64,000 nt of DNA from Methanomethylovorans hollandica DSM 15978. Lineage in GTDB: Archaea > Halobacteriota > Methanosarcinia > Methanosarcinales > Methanosarcinaceae. Each line of letters starts with the position of its first letter. The stretch's first letter is position 1. This document shows, piece by piece, positions 18,884 to 27,242 of this stretch. The notes below the pieces were generated by a model. It made no database searches. It was not told the DNA's origin and was given only the letters and a program-made list of their open reading frames with translations. The DNA is taken from positions 221,110 through 285,109 of the forward strand of contig NC_019972.1 of the NCBI RefSeq assembly GCF_000328665.1. The letters are read 5' to 3'. The translations under genes and the position numbers were made by a program.

Positions 18884-21112
18884 ATATGTTTCAGTATTTG
18901 AATCCATTAAATTGCTAATAGCTTCGGAGGATTCTGGTATTTTGAGAGAGCTGCTTAGTCTGGCTGTTCCAATACATTCACACGATTTCACAGGATAATT
19001 ATCTGTGTTCGTGGCATCGAGAACATAAGGTTCATCACAGATTGAATCCTGATTTGCATCTGGAGTGATTTGACTGAATCCGGTACCTGTTGGGTTTAGC
19101 CATATATTTCCATATCTATACTTGTCCCAAGTATTAGAGGGACTATTATCTAGTATGACATCTACTGTGTTATTGAAGTAGTTGTAGAAGAAACTATTTC
19201 CGGTTGAATCTTCAAGTGAAATAGCTGCTTCATTTAACTCATTCAAATTATTGAAGAAAACACACCCTGTACTTCCAGTTATGAGTAGGCCGGATGAATC
19301 TGAGTTAGAAATGTAATTAGATGTCATTTCTGCATTGTTTGACTTAAAGATGCTAAGGCCTTCTTCTTTATTATCCTCGATCCAGTTACATATTATTTGT
19401 GGATCAGTCGATTTTGAAATGAGTATTCCACTATCTTTGTTCTTGATGACCTTGTTTCTGATAACAACTGCATTTGGAGAGGATTCAATGGCTATACCCT
19501 GTTTATCATTGTTATAACATTCACTGCCTAATACGGTATTACCGGAACCTCCTGTTACATGGATCCCGACTTTGTCATTTAGTGAAGCATTGTTTGCCCG
19601 GATTATTGCATTTGAACATTTCTCAATAAGAATACCATCATCATTATTGACAGCTTTGTTCATGAGCAAATCTACATCTGTAGAACTTACTATACGAATA
19701 CCGGCACCATCATTAGAAGTTGCTGTATTGGAGTGTAAGAAGATTTCTGATGACCCGCTTATATAGATTCCGCCGTCTTCTGCAGATTCAATAATAGAGT
19801 TTCCGATATGGGGTTTGGTACATTTATCGAAATAGTAATTGTACGTTTCTGAGTTTGTTACTTTAGATGCATATATTGAAAAATCATTACATGATAGAGC
19901 ATATACTCCAGTTTCACATGAGTCTATCGCAATTGTTTGAATAATTACTGAATTACAATTGATCAGACAAATGCCATACTTACTATTTGAAAGTGATTTT
20001 GCATCAATGATAGTTATTTTACTGCTATTGATACACCAGATTGATCCGGCATTTGCAAAACTACTTTGACCTTCTTTGTTACAAAGATAATAAATCTTAT
20101 TCCCACCAACAGTATTCGTTGAATCAATATCATTGACCATTGTTGATGGATTTGTCTTATCTATGTAAACATTGAAATCATATTCTTTATTGCCACTCAT
20201 TTGATTTCCTGATAGCTGGTTAGCATAGGACTTCTCAAGATATATGCCTGTTCCATCGTTTTCCTGGATAATGTTATTGGTAATGGTATTCTTAGTTGAT
20301 CTGACCAGTTGGATACCATTATCATCGTTGTTAGTAATCGTTTGTCCGTTGATAGTATTCGATGTTGATGCAGTCAGTAATATAGCTTCTTTTCCGGATC
20401 CTGTTATCTGGTTGTTGTTAATTGTATTTCCAGAACAGGTTGCCAGGGAGATAGCTTGATAGTTGTTGTCAATTAACTGATTGTTCTGAATAGTGTTTCC
20501 TGTAGAACTTGAAGATAGTTCAATACCCTTCTTGTTTTTACTAATTGTAGAATCAGTTATCTGACCATTTGTTGATGTGACCAAGCTGATACCATTCGCA
20601 TCATTGTTCTCTGATTTACTGCCTTCTAAAAGATACCCAGATGCTTTTTTTAGGTAAATACCATCTTTTGTATTGTTGTGAATGTTGCTTGAGACAATTT
20701 CACTGCCAGAACAGGATTCAACATAGATTCCGTATTGGAATTTCGAAATGTCTACATTTTGGAGAAGGACATTATTTGCTGTTATTTTAACACCTATATT
20801 TTCTCCTCCGGTTGCTTTGACAGTGTTTATTGTAACATCCGGTGATTTAACCCATACAGCTGGTAAAGCTATATTTAGTGGTTTGATACAAGCAGGAGCT
20901 GTACCAGTTGACTGTATTGTGATAGTCTTGTTTACTACAACATTTTCAGTGAATGTACCTGAAATAATTAGAGTATCTCCGGCTGCTGCGTTGTTGATAG
21001 CTGTCTGAAGAGAGCCACCGTTGACATTAATTGTTGCAGCCAGTGCTGGACTTGTTGCTACTAAAATTAGTAGCATCGCTATACATATCTGTATGATTAC
21101 TGTTTGTTTCAT
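18881..21112 (-). CDS. Secreted NosD-like right-handed beta-helix protein
   Basis: The product is 743 residues with a typical signal peptide (hydrophobic core then ATSPALA-A). The rest consists of parallel beta-helix (PbH1) repeats, with recurring N-x-I/G-I-x-L units such as NDDNGIQLVRSTKNTIT. The NosD/periplasmic copper-binding family shares this fold, and in Methanosarcinaceae such proteins are usually surface proteins or polysaccharide-binding proteins. No copper context is present. There is no C-terminal sorting signal. It probably acts outside the cell. Confidence 0.85.
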   Translation of the reverse strand: MKQTVIIQICIAMLLILVATSPALAATINVNGGSLQTAINNAAAGDTLIISGTFTENVVVNKTITIQSTGTAPACIKPLNIALPAVWVKSPDVTINTVKATGGENIGVKITANNVLLQNVDISKFQYGIYVESCSGSEIVSSNIHNNTKDGIYLKKASGYLLEGSKSENNDANGISLVTSTNGQITDSTISKNKKGIELSSSSTGNTIQNNQLIDNNYQAISLATCSGNTINNNQITGSGKEAILLTASTSNTINGQTITNNDDNGIQLVRSTKNTITNNIIQENDGTGIYLEKSYANQLSGNQMSGNKEYDFNVYIDKTNPSTMVNDIDSTNTVGGNKIYYLCNKEGQSSFANAGSIWCINSSKITIIDAKSLSNSKYGICLINCNSVIIQTIAIDSCETGVYALSCNDFSIYASKVTNSETYNYYFDKCTKPHIGNSIIESAEDGGIYISGSSEIFLHSNTATSNDGAGIRIVSSTDVDLLMNKAVNNDDGILIEKCSNAIIRANNASLNDKVGIHVTGGSGNTVLGSECYNNDKQGIAIESSPNAVVIRNKVIKNKDSGILISKSTDPQIICNWIEDNKEEGLSIFKSNNAEMTSNYISNSDSSGLLITGSTGCVFFNNLNELNEAAISLEDSTGNSFFYNYFNNTVDVILDNSPSNTWDKYRYGNIWLNPTGTGFSQITPDANQDSICDEPYVLDATNTDNYPVKSCECIGTARLSSSLKIPESSEAISNLMDSNTETY

Positions 21113-21241
21113 ACTAAACCTCTTTTATACAATTGCACGTAAAACATCTGGTTTTTTCAGTTTGTTGTATTGTCTGAGATAACCTGGAGTCTTGCCTGTG
21201 CTTGCTAAAATGGTAGGGAATTATATGAGATGTTTTTCTAT

Positions 21242-21290
21242 ATTAACTATACGAAGATAGTTAATAGAAAAAAAGAGGAAAATATCCTCT
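21242..21290 (-). terminator. Tandem hairpin terminator
   Basis: Downstream of the 21302-22153 gene on the minus strand, AGAGGAtattTTCCTCT is followed by a T-run. A second hairpin follows, ATTAACTAT-cttcgt-ATAGTTAAT. Together they look like a strong transcription end. Confidence 0.6.
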
Positions 21291-21301
21291 ACCTAAAAGA
21301 A

Positions 21302-22153
21302 TTACTTTCTGCAATGTTTCCTGGCAACAATAACTATGGATAATCCTGCAAGGGTCACACTAAAGCCAGGAGCAGAACTTGCTTCTTGTGCAGGTGGTTC
21401 GGATGTTTGAGATGAATTAATATTTGAATTGATATCTTCGATTTCTACTGAGGATGGACCGCTATATACTGTTTCATTAGACATAGTTTCGTTATGTGAA
21501 AGTGCTGAATAATCAATATCACATTTTATGTATGATAGTTCTGCCGCAGGATCATATTCCACAGCATATTCCTTGTGAACATAATCTGCTATAATGGATG
21601 ATCCATCTGCTGACCAGTACAATTGTACTAAATTATTTTTGTACATTTCCTGGGGATAAACTCCTTCAGTATACAGGTCGAAGAAGAATTCGTTTATTCT
21701 TTTTCCGGTTTCTGATGATCTGACCTCAAATCCAATTAATTTTCTTCCAGTACCGTTGTTATCCACGACGTTTTTCTCTTCTGGAATAACAAACATACTG
21801 CTGTCCGGGGAAAAAGCTACTCTGAATGGAAGCATTCCAGATGCATGTATCTCGTATAGGATATTTGCACTTTTGTACATTTCAAATTTCGTTGCCAGAT
21901 ATTCTCCGTTGGGACTCGTTACGTTTCTGTAACACCCTGTTGTAGATATTGGAAAGTTTTCCAGTGAATCTATTCCTTTTTCTTCCATTACAATTTGTCT
22001 GACATTTCTGCTTTCAGGATTTGTAACAGCGGTATTGAGAAAAGTTCCTTCACTTAAGTCATATGTTATATCAGTAACGAAGTTTTCAGATGCACTGGCA
22101 TTTAAGATCAGCAATGAAATTTCAAAAAGTATAAAAAATATTTTTTTAATCAT
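21302..22153 (-). CDS. Secreted protein with PGF-CTERM-like anchor
   Basis: The product is 283 residues with an N-terminal signal peptide (KKIFFILFEISLLILNASAS). A repeated SPNGEY / SPDSSMFV pattern suggests part of a beta-propeller. The C-terminus is APGF followed by a hydrophobic stretch and RKHCRK, the layout of a PGF-CTERM signal processed by an archaeosortase. A paralogue lies at 23968-24840 with the same blocks in the same order. The protein is probably anchored at the cell surface; its role is unknown. Confidence 0.78.
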   Translation of the reverse strand: MIKKIFFILFEISLLILNASASENFVTDITYDLSEGTFLNTAVTNPESRNVRQIVMEEKGIDSLENFPISTTGCYRNVTSPNGEYLATKFEMYKSANILYEIHASGMLPFRVAFSPDSSMFVIPEEKNVVDNNGTGRKLIGFEVRSSETGKRINEFFFDLYTEGVYPQEMYKNNLVQLYWSADGSSIIADYVHKEYAVEYDPAAELSYIKCDIDYSALSHNETMSNETVYSGPSSVEIEDINSNINSSQTSEPPAQEASSAPGFSVTLAGLSIVIVARKHCRK

Positions 22154-22204
22154 TAGATTACCTCTTATGAGATGAGATTAGTATCAAAAAGAATATGGAT
22201 TTTT

Positions 22205-22618
22205 CTAATTGGTTACTTCAATTAGAAATGGTATTAGACTAGGAGGAAATTCTGTTTCTTCTTCTAGAATACTATGGACTTGTTCTGATGTCATGTTTTC
22301 CTGGGATTGTATTCTTTCAATTATAACTTCTGGCACTTCAAAATAATGACAGGCTGATGATGAAGTGGTACTGATCGGTGGAATCTGAATTATGTTTAAT
22401 TTTGCTATGCTGACAATTACATCTACTGCTCTTGATCTCCTATTCCAATGACTCTCTGCTACAATCAATGCTTTTATGTTTGGGGATTTTTTTAAAATTG
22501 TTTCGATAGTGGTATAATTTGGGCAGAAAGTGAGATGAATTATCTTGTCTTTTGGTGATATTGTTTTTAACTGTTCCTTTGTTGTCACTAATCGTACTCT
22601 ATTTGTATTTAGTTCCAT
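22205..22618 (-). CDS. DUF1699 family protein (second copy)
   Basis: The product is 137 residues and aligns with the 14252-14680 product: IIHLTFCPNYTTIE against IVHISFRPSRDDIL, then SPNIKALIVAESHW against CPKLKAIQLPPSHF. The family is typical of Methanosarcinales and has no known function. The gene lies 51 bases upstream of the PGF-CTERM gene, possibly in one transcript. A solo TnpB-type right-end hairpin lies about 65 bases upstream. Confidence 0.75.
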   Translation of the reverse strand: MELNTNRVRLVTTKEQLKTISPKDKIIHLTFCPNYTTIETILKKSPNIKALIVAESHWNRRSRAVDVIVSIAKLNIIQIPPISTTSSSACHYFEVPEVIIERIQSQENMTSEQVHSILEEETEFPPSLIPFLIEVTN

Positions 22619-22682
22619 AAAACCATCTCTATAAGAGTCGTATTTTATAGAACGTTTGGTTTAGATAAAAACATTTTCATTG

Positions 22683-22722
22683 TTTTGACCAGGCCGCCCT
22701 GAATCCAGGGCGGTGGTCTCCT
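22683..22722 (-). repeat. Solo TnpB-type right-end hairpin
   Basis: On the minus strand GGAGACCACC is followed by a perfect hairpin (CCGCCCT-ggattc-AGGGCGG). There is no tnpB beside it. The layout matches the ends at 5612, 25383 and elsewhere. Confidence 0.5.
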
Positions 22723-22736
22723 GTCTATTCTTCGGA

Positions 22737-22904
22737 TCATGTTCTTCTCCGGAAATGTAACCAGAGCGCAACCAGTGAGCAAAGTAAAAATATTCCGAAA
22801 TATTCTGGCTTCAAATTACTTGCCAATTCTTTAAATACATCGATGTTATCGATAATTGGTTGTATTCTGATCGGATAGATTTTTGGAATCTCATCAAGAT
22901 CCAT
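22737..22904 (-). CDS. Small single-span membrane protein (55 aa)
   Basis: The frame begins at the ATG at 22904 after an AGGAG box and encodes 55 residues. There is a soluble N-terminal half and one membrane segment (EYFGIFLLCSLVALWLHF), capped by RRRT. A TATA box and A7-CATAC element 62-95 bases upstream support expression. It has no recognised family. It lies directly upstream of a solo TnpB-type right end. Confidence 0.65.
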   Translation of the reverse strand: MDLDEIPKIYPIRIQPIIDNIDVFKELASNLKPEYFGIFLLCSLVALWLHFRRRT

Positions 22905-22961
22905 TCTTTTTCTCCTGATGATCCGATTTTTCAGTTTTCTGTCTTTTGGACATCGAATATT

Positions 22962-22998
22962 GTATGTTTTTTTAGTGATAAGGAATAAACTTATAAAC
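22962..22998 (-). promoter_or_regulatory. TATA plus A7-CATACA element of the small membrane gene
   Basis: On the minus strand GTTTATAAG (22998-22990) is followed 16 bases later by A7-CATACA (22973-22962). The distance from the TATA centre to the tract is 21-27 bases, so transcription should begin in or next to the tract. Confidence 0.55.
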
Positions 22999-23244
22999 TT
23001 TTAGAACATAGTTGATCATGTACATCTTGAACTAGTGGATCTTTTTTATAAAAAGAAACGATGGTTCATCTATAGGCAATAGTAGTCAATCACTGCACAG
23101 AGGCAGCATGCGAATAGGACAATGTATAGTTAATCGTAAACTAATAAAAAATGTTATTTCATATTTTCATTTTGTTGAAATAACTGTTTTGTTATATGCT
23201 ATATATTTTGCTATGTTAATCGTCAATAAATGTGCGGAGGAAAT

Positions 23245-23481
23245 ATGCAGACGGGACATCTAATTAATGGTAAGGTAATCAGTAATTTAGTTTTGTGTGG
23301 AGCTTTGATATTAACAATTGTTTTTTGTTATGCTCTTTTTTCAGCTGTAGTTTTTCAACATTACGTAACATTTCCTCTAATAGGGGTTCTATCACCGATA
23401 AAGCTCTCTGGAATTGGTATATTCCTTGCTGTACTCTCACCAATGGTTATGGTCATTATAAAATCAGGCAATCGTTTCTAA
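23245..23481 (+). CDS. Small two-span membrane protein (78 aa)
   Basis: The ATG at 23245 follows GGAGGAAAT, a strong ribosome-binding site. A TATA box (GCTATATATTTTGC) lies near 23196-23208. The product has two hydrophobic segments, roughly residues 11-35 and 46-72. No family is recognised. It stands alone on the plus strand between two minus-strand surface-protein genes. Confidence 0.65.
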   Translation: MQTGHLINGKVISNLVLCGALILTIVFCYALFSAVVFQHYVTFPLIGVLSPIKLSGIGIFLAVLSPMVMVIIKSGNRF

Positions 23482-23483
23482 AG

Positions 23484-23792
23484 GGATGTGTTATTATTTC
23501 AGGTATAGGTAAACCACAAACAACATGTAATGTCCGTGGAATATTAAGTTTTAGTATTGGTAGAAAGTTAGCAGCATTAAAGAAAGCAGCTCATTCAAGA
23601 AATAATCTACTTAAGAATGATACTAATGGAGATTTCTATGAAGTATCAACAGAGAATCCTGCTGGTCAAAGAACGTACTTGGGCGAGCAATTGGGAATCG
23701 GAAATGCAAAAAAATTTAAATTGGCTGCACCGGGAATGAATTATAATCCTGATCCTGAAATATATGCAATGGATGATACCCTTAAAAATTAG
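23484..23792 (+). pseudogene. Possible 5'-truncated ORF remnant
   Basis: A frame of about 100 codons with protein-like composition (IGRKLAALKKAAHSRNN, EVSTENPAGQRTYLGE) runs to the TAA at 23790. It has no usable start codon or ribosome-binding site after the preceding gene's stop. It is read best as a gene fragment; a non-canonical start cannot be excluded. No homologue was recognised. Confidence 0.35.
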
Positions 23793-23872
23793 CTTGTGTT
23801 TAAAACCATATGGGATGAAATTTGAATTCAAATTTGATGATGGATTTTATCAGGTTGGAGTAAGAAGACCAC

Positions 23873-23930
23873 CCAGTGAACTACTCCTATCTGTCGCTGC
23901 GCTCCGAGGAAGGGGACTTCTCGCCTCTAA
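23873..23930 (-). repeat. Solo TnpB-type right-end hairpin
   Basis: On the minus strand GCGAGAAGTCCCC is followed by a CTCGGAGCGCAGCGAC hairpin and then GTAGTTCACTGG. This is one of the best copies of the conserved right-end pattern, and it has no tnpB next to it. Confidence 0.55.
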
Positions 23931-23967
23931 AGTTAAAAGAGGTGGTGGTTGGCTTTCCTTTTAGTAT

Positions 23968-24840
23968 CTATTTTTTTTGCGTCTTTTTGTAGATGAACAA
24001 CACGAAAATGCTTGTAATAAATGAAAATCCAGGAGCTGAACGTGCAGCACTGGTCTGGTTTGTGTCATTATAATTAATTGTTTTTTCTGATATGTTACTT
24101 TGACTTAAATTGTTGTATGTAGTTATTGTTGGTTCTTGGAAAGTTACTTTACTTTCATAAGGCAGCTCAGATAATAATTCGTCGTAATCTATATCATACT
24201 TAAAATATGACAATGAAGTAAGTATTTCTCCATCTGGTTGTTTTTCGGCATGTAATACATCTGCTATTATCGACCTGCCATCCTGAATCCAATATAATTG
24301 TATTATCCGATTAGTTGAGTTTGTTTCATCTATATCGGTATAAGGAATACCAAGACCAAATTCTTTGATTTGCTCTTGTTCTGGTGTATATACGATTATA
24401 TTAGCTATAAAGGTTGGATTGCGTACAGTTGTATTGGGATCTCTGAAGGCCATTGAAGCAAGAACCATTTTGCTATCTGGTGAAAATGGAGAAGGGTAGG
24501 GTGTTGATGGTATCAAGTATGTAGCAATTTGTTTTCCATTTTTGTACATTTTAGTCCATTTCAGAGTATATTCTCCGTTTGGACTGGTTATTGTTGCATT
24601 GAAAAAGGGTCTGAAGCTTAATGGGAAATGAGATAAATCCTTTACGTTTTCTTGTTCCATTATTAATTGTCTAGCGTTTTTAGTTTCTTCGTTTGTAACT
24701 GGTGTGTCGATGAATTCTTTTTCAGTTATTACTGTGTATTTCAGATGAGTTATATCTGATTTCGCTGTTACTATAGTCGAAGAAACTGATATTAACAGAA
24801 ATAAAACAAAGAGTACTGATGCCATTCTAAATGATTTCAT
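23968..24840 (-). CDS. Secreted protein with PGF-CTERM-like anchor (paralogue)
   Basis: The product is 290 residues with a signal peptide (MASVLFVLFLLISVSSTIVTA). It shares ordered blocks with the 21302-22153 product: FIDTPVTNEETKNARQLIMEQ, SPNGEYTLK, FSPDSKMV, LYWIQDGRSIIAD and YDIDYDEL. The C-terminus is APGF, a hydrophobic segment and KKTQKK. It is probably a second archaeosortase substrate exposed at the surface. Two copies of the A-tract element lie upstream (AAAAATACATAC near 24880 and A7-GCATAC at 25004-24993). It ends with TAG. Confidence 0.76.
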   Translation of the reverse strand: MKSFRMASVLFVLFLLISVSSTIVTAKSDITHLKYTVITEKEFIDTPVTNEETKNARQLIMEQENVKDLSHFPLSFRPFFNATITSPNGEYTLKWTKMYKNGKQIATYLIPSTPYPSPFSPDSKMVLASMAFRDPNTTVRNPTFIANIIVYTPEQEQIKEFGLGIPYTDIDETNSTNRIIQLYWIQDGRSIIADVLHAEKQPDGEILTSLSYFKYDIDYDELLSELPYESKVTFQEPTITTYNNLSQSNISEKTINYNDTNQTSAARSAPGFSFITSIFVLFIYKKTQKK

Positions 24841-25008
24841 AATTCGAATTCCTTTATTTATTGCTGTGTACGTATGTATTTTTGTATTCTGTTAATAAGT
24901 TTTCTATTGTTTTTTTGGTGAGAGGAGAAATAGCAAGTTGGGTGGTAGATAGGGGAAAAAACGGCTGTACTTTTGCTATCTCTCAAAAAGTGTATGCTTT
25001 TTTTATTT

Positions 25009-25290
25009 TTATTCGATAACTTTAGTTGCTTCATATACACAATTGTTTGAAGATTTGTTAAATAAATCAATTCTGAAACTGCCTACTATATTATTTTTTT
25101 CTTCGATAGCTTTTAGAAGATTCACTGATAAAGACCATCTTTGAGTTCGTATCTTTGTAGAAAGTGGCTTGCTTTTTTCTTTTGGAAAGATATCCTTCGG
25201 TGTGAAAAATATCTTTTTTGAATGTGCTCTCGCTTTGAAGTAATCCAGTAGTGCATCTTCAATTATTTTGTCCTGAAATACTGGTTGCAT
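25009..25290 (-). CDS. Small hypothetical protein (93 aa)
   Basis: The product is a basic, soluble protein of 93 residues (MQPVFQDKIIEDALLDYFK...). A GGGGAT box precedes the ATG at 25290. There is no recognised domain. It lies between a TnpB element end and the surface-protein gene. An A7-GCATAC element directly follows its stop and may drive the next gene. Confidence 0.5.
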   Translation of the reverse strand: MQPVFQDKIIEDALLDYFKARAHSKKIFFTPKDIFPKEKSKPLSTKIRTQRWSLSVNLLKAIEEKNNIVGSFRIDLFNKSSNNCVYEATKVIE

Positions 25291-25382
25291 CTGTAATCCC
25301 CTGTTGTCAATTTATTTTATATGTAATAAGTGTTTCTGGTAAATCTCCTTGAATTCCTTAGTTACTTTCAGTGAACTACCTA

Positions 25383-25432
25383 TATGTGTGAACTACCACC
25401 GGATAAATCCGGTGGCTTCCTGCTCAATAGTA
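25383..25432 (-). repeat. Right end of TnpB element 2 (hairpin)
   Basis: On the tnpB strand GAGCAGGAAGCCACC is followed by the hairpin CCACCGGAT-tt-ATCCGGTGG and then GTAGTTCACAC. It lies 16 bases after the tnpB stop, as expected for the transposon end and omegaRNA scaffold. Confidence 0.65.
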
Positions 25433-25447
25433 GTATTCTAATAAGTT

Positions 25448-26659
25448 TCAACAGGCTCTTCCTGCAGTTCCTGCAGTGCTTAAGTTATTCAATGCAATTT
25501 TCTTGATGTTGATACTTGCATTTATGTCTCTGTCATGTAATGTCTTGCATGAAGGACATTCCCATTCTCTTATGTCAAGAGTAAGGTCATCCTTCTTGTA
25601 TCCACAAACATTACACAACTTGGATGATGCTTCAAACCTACCAATTTGTAGAATTGTTTTTCCATACCATTCTGCTTTGTAGGTAAGTTTTCTGATGAAC
25701 TCAGACCATCCAACATCACTGATGCTCTGAGCAAGACAATGATTCCTGACCATTCCTTTGACATTCAAGTCCTCAATACAAGTGGCTTGGCTTTCGCTAA
25801 TTATCTTCATTGAGAGCTTATGTTGGAAATCATTTCTCTGGTTTTGAATCAACTGATGATGTTTTGCTAATTTCAATACTGCTTTTTTTCTATTCCTTGA
25901 ACCTTTTTTCATCCTGCTTACATCTCTTTGTAGTTTTTTCAGTCTGTCAAGAGAAGTATTCAGGAACCTTGGATTATCAATTATTTCACCGGTTGAAAGA
26001 GCAGCAAACGATTTGAGACCTACATCAATACCAACCGTTGTCTTCTCATCAAATTCAACGGGTTCTGGTTCAGGAACATGGTTATCTATCAGGATGCTTA
26101 CATGATACCTTCCAGCTGATGTTCTGGAAACAGTTAATGTCTTGAAGATATCGAATTTCCGATTCAATTTCTGGTCAAGGATAATTTCTCCATTGACTTC
26201 TTTTGTGACAAGCTCATTCTCAATGAATTCTTTGTCTAAGAAATCCCTATGAAGAACTATCTTCATCCAACCGATTTTAGGCAGATATATCTTTGATGTA
26301 GTTAGATTGATCTGGTAGTTTTGAGGAACCTGAAAAGAGAAGTTCTGGTCTTTCTTATTCTTCCTGGTAGGATATGCTCCATTCCCTTCAAAGAAGTTCT
26401 TGAATCCGGTTAATAGGTTCTTGTTAGCTTGTTGTAAGGATTGTGAGTTCTGGTCCTTCAACCATGGATGGAGTTCCTTGAGTAATTTCAGGTTGTTGTT
26501 CAGGTCAATTTCAGTAACGTTAATTTTGAACTTAGAATACATAAGGTTCTTAATGAAAAGTGATCGGTTGTAGATGAATCGGGTTCCTCCAAAGTGTTGT
26601 TCTAACAAAGTCTTTTGTTCTTTGTTAGGATAGATTCGATATCTATAACTTTTTTTCAT
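25448..26659 (-). CDS. tnpB: RNA-guided nuclease TnpB (IS200/IS605 family), second type
   Basis: The product is 403 residues. RuvC residues are present: Asp in VGIDVGLKSFAALS, Glu in CIEDLNVKGM and Asp in HDRDINASINI. The zinc ribbon is CNVCG...CPSC. It is only distantly related to the TnpB at 5.7 kb, so the two elements arrived separately. The ATG at 26659 is chosen because GTGAT of the upstream in-frame GTG serves as ribosome-binding site. No TnpA is adjacent. Confidence 0.94.
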   Translation of the reverse strand: MKKSYRYRIYPNKEQKTLLEQHFGGTRFIYNRSLFIKNLMYSKFKINVTEIDLNNNLKLLKELHPWLKDQNSQSLQQANKNLLTGFKNFFEGNGAYPTRKNKKDQNFSFQVPQNYQINLTTSKIYLPKIGWMKIVLHRDFLDKEFIENELVTKEVNGEIILDQKLNRKFDIFKTLTVSRTSAGRYHVSILIDNHVPEPEPVEFDEKTTVGIDVGLKSFAALSTGEIIDNPRFLNTSLDRLKKLQRDVSRMKKGSRNRKKAVLKLAKHHQLIQNQRNDFQHKLSMKIISESQATCIEDLNVKGMVRNHCLAQSISDVGWSEFIRKLTYKAEWYGKTILQIGRFEASSKLCNVCGYKKDDLTLDIREWECPSCKTLHDRDINASINIKKIALNNLSTAGTAGRAC

Positions 26660-26746
26660 TGTAATCACTATTCAAAATAGTTAGTTTGATAGAATGTTGT
26701 ATGTTTGCATAGAATATATGCCTTTTTTGTTGTGGACGCAATTCAT

Positions 26747-26782
26747 CCACCGGTTAAAACCGGTGGTCTTCTTGCTCCTTAA
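26747..26782 (-). repeat. Solo TnpB-type right-end hairpin upstream of TnpB 2
   Basis: On the minus strand GAGCAAGAAGACCACC runs into the hairpin CCACCGGTT-tt-AACCGGTGG. It lies upstream of tnpB 2, in the same orientation as the true right end downstream, so it is an extra copy rather than this element's own end. Confidence 0.5.
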
Positions 26783-26892
26783 TGATAAAGTAAGAAGGTT
26801 CTACTTCACCTCCAACGATGAATATTTGCTCGGTCATAATTAGTAGTTGTTTTTAACGATATTCAATATTAACTATTGTTATAATCGTTAAA

Positions 26893-26971
26893 TTCAAATA
26901 TAGTTGGATTTGACGAAAGGGTATTTGTCTTGTTGGTAGAGCTCGCCATCAGATTTAGCGAGCTTTTTTTA
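26893..26971 (+). ncRNA. Candidate short RNA ending in a hairpin-T7 terminator
   Basis: A TATA-like box (TCAAATATAGTTGG, 26893-26906) is followed about 35-45 bases later by AGCTCGC-catcagattta-GCGAGCT and seven T. No reading frame lies between them. The layout suggests a plus-strand transcript of about 50 bases with an intrinsic terminator. It could instead terminate antisense transcription from farther upstream. Confidence 0.35.
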
Positions 26972-27115
26972 CTACCTTCATTTCTGACGTTTTTAGCGCA
27001 AAATTAAGAATTCAGTCTGATCGTTATGCTATCGATTATTTTGGGATTGCACCTCCTATATGATGATCTTTAGGATGTATGCGTTTTTTTGTATTGATTA
27101 TTGTGTGGAATATCC

Positions 27116-27152
27116 TAAGTGAACCTCTCCGGCCTGAAGACCGGGGACTGCG
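27116..27152 (-). repeat. Solo TnpB-type right-end hairpin
   Basis: On the minus strand GCAGTCCCCGGTCTTCAGGCC folds into a short hairpin and is followed by GGTTCACTT. It has the conserved box-hairpin-TTCAC order, without a tnpB. Confidence 0.5.
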
Positions 27153-27171
27153 TATCGTGATTTAGTTCAAT

Positions 27172-27219
27172 TTAGTGTCCGAAATGCTCAAGAAGTCCAC
27201 TAAAACTGTTTACTGACAT
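27172..27219 (-). CDS. Possible 15-residue peptide downstream of the RPA operon
   Basis: An ATG at 27219, eight bases after GGTGA, opens a 15-codon frame (MSVNSFSGLLEHFGH) ending in TAA. It follows the RPA-partner gene by 23 bases. It is too short to judge; it may be a chance frame next to mobile-element debris. Confidence 0.25.
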   Translation of the reverse strand: MSVNSFSGLLEHFGH

Positions 27220-27242
27220 TTTGTTCACCTGTCTATGTTTCT

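Noticed and set aside
23295..23480. N-terminal part of a longer plus-strand frame overlapping the small membrane gene at 23245-23481
   Set aside because: The overlapping gene has a strong ribosome-binding site and a membrane-protein pattern; the alternative frame has no good start.
24858..25070. A 70-codon minus-strand frame overlapping the 25009-25290 gene
   Set aside because: It crosses the A7-GCATAC promoter element, has no ribosome-binding site and overlaps a better frame.
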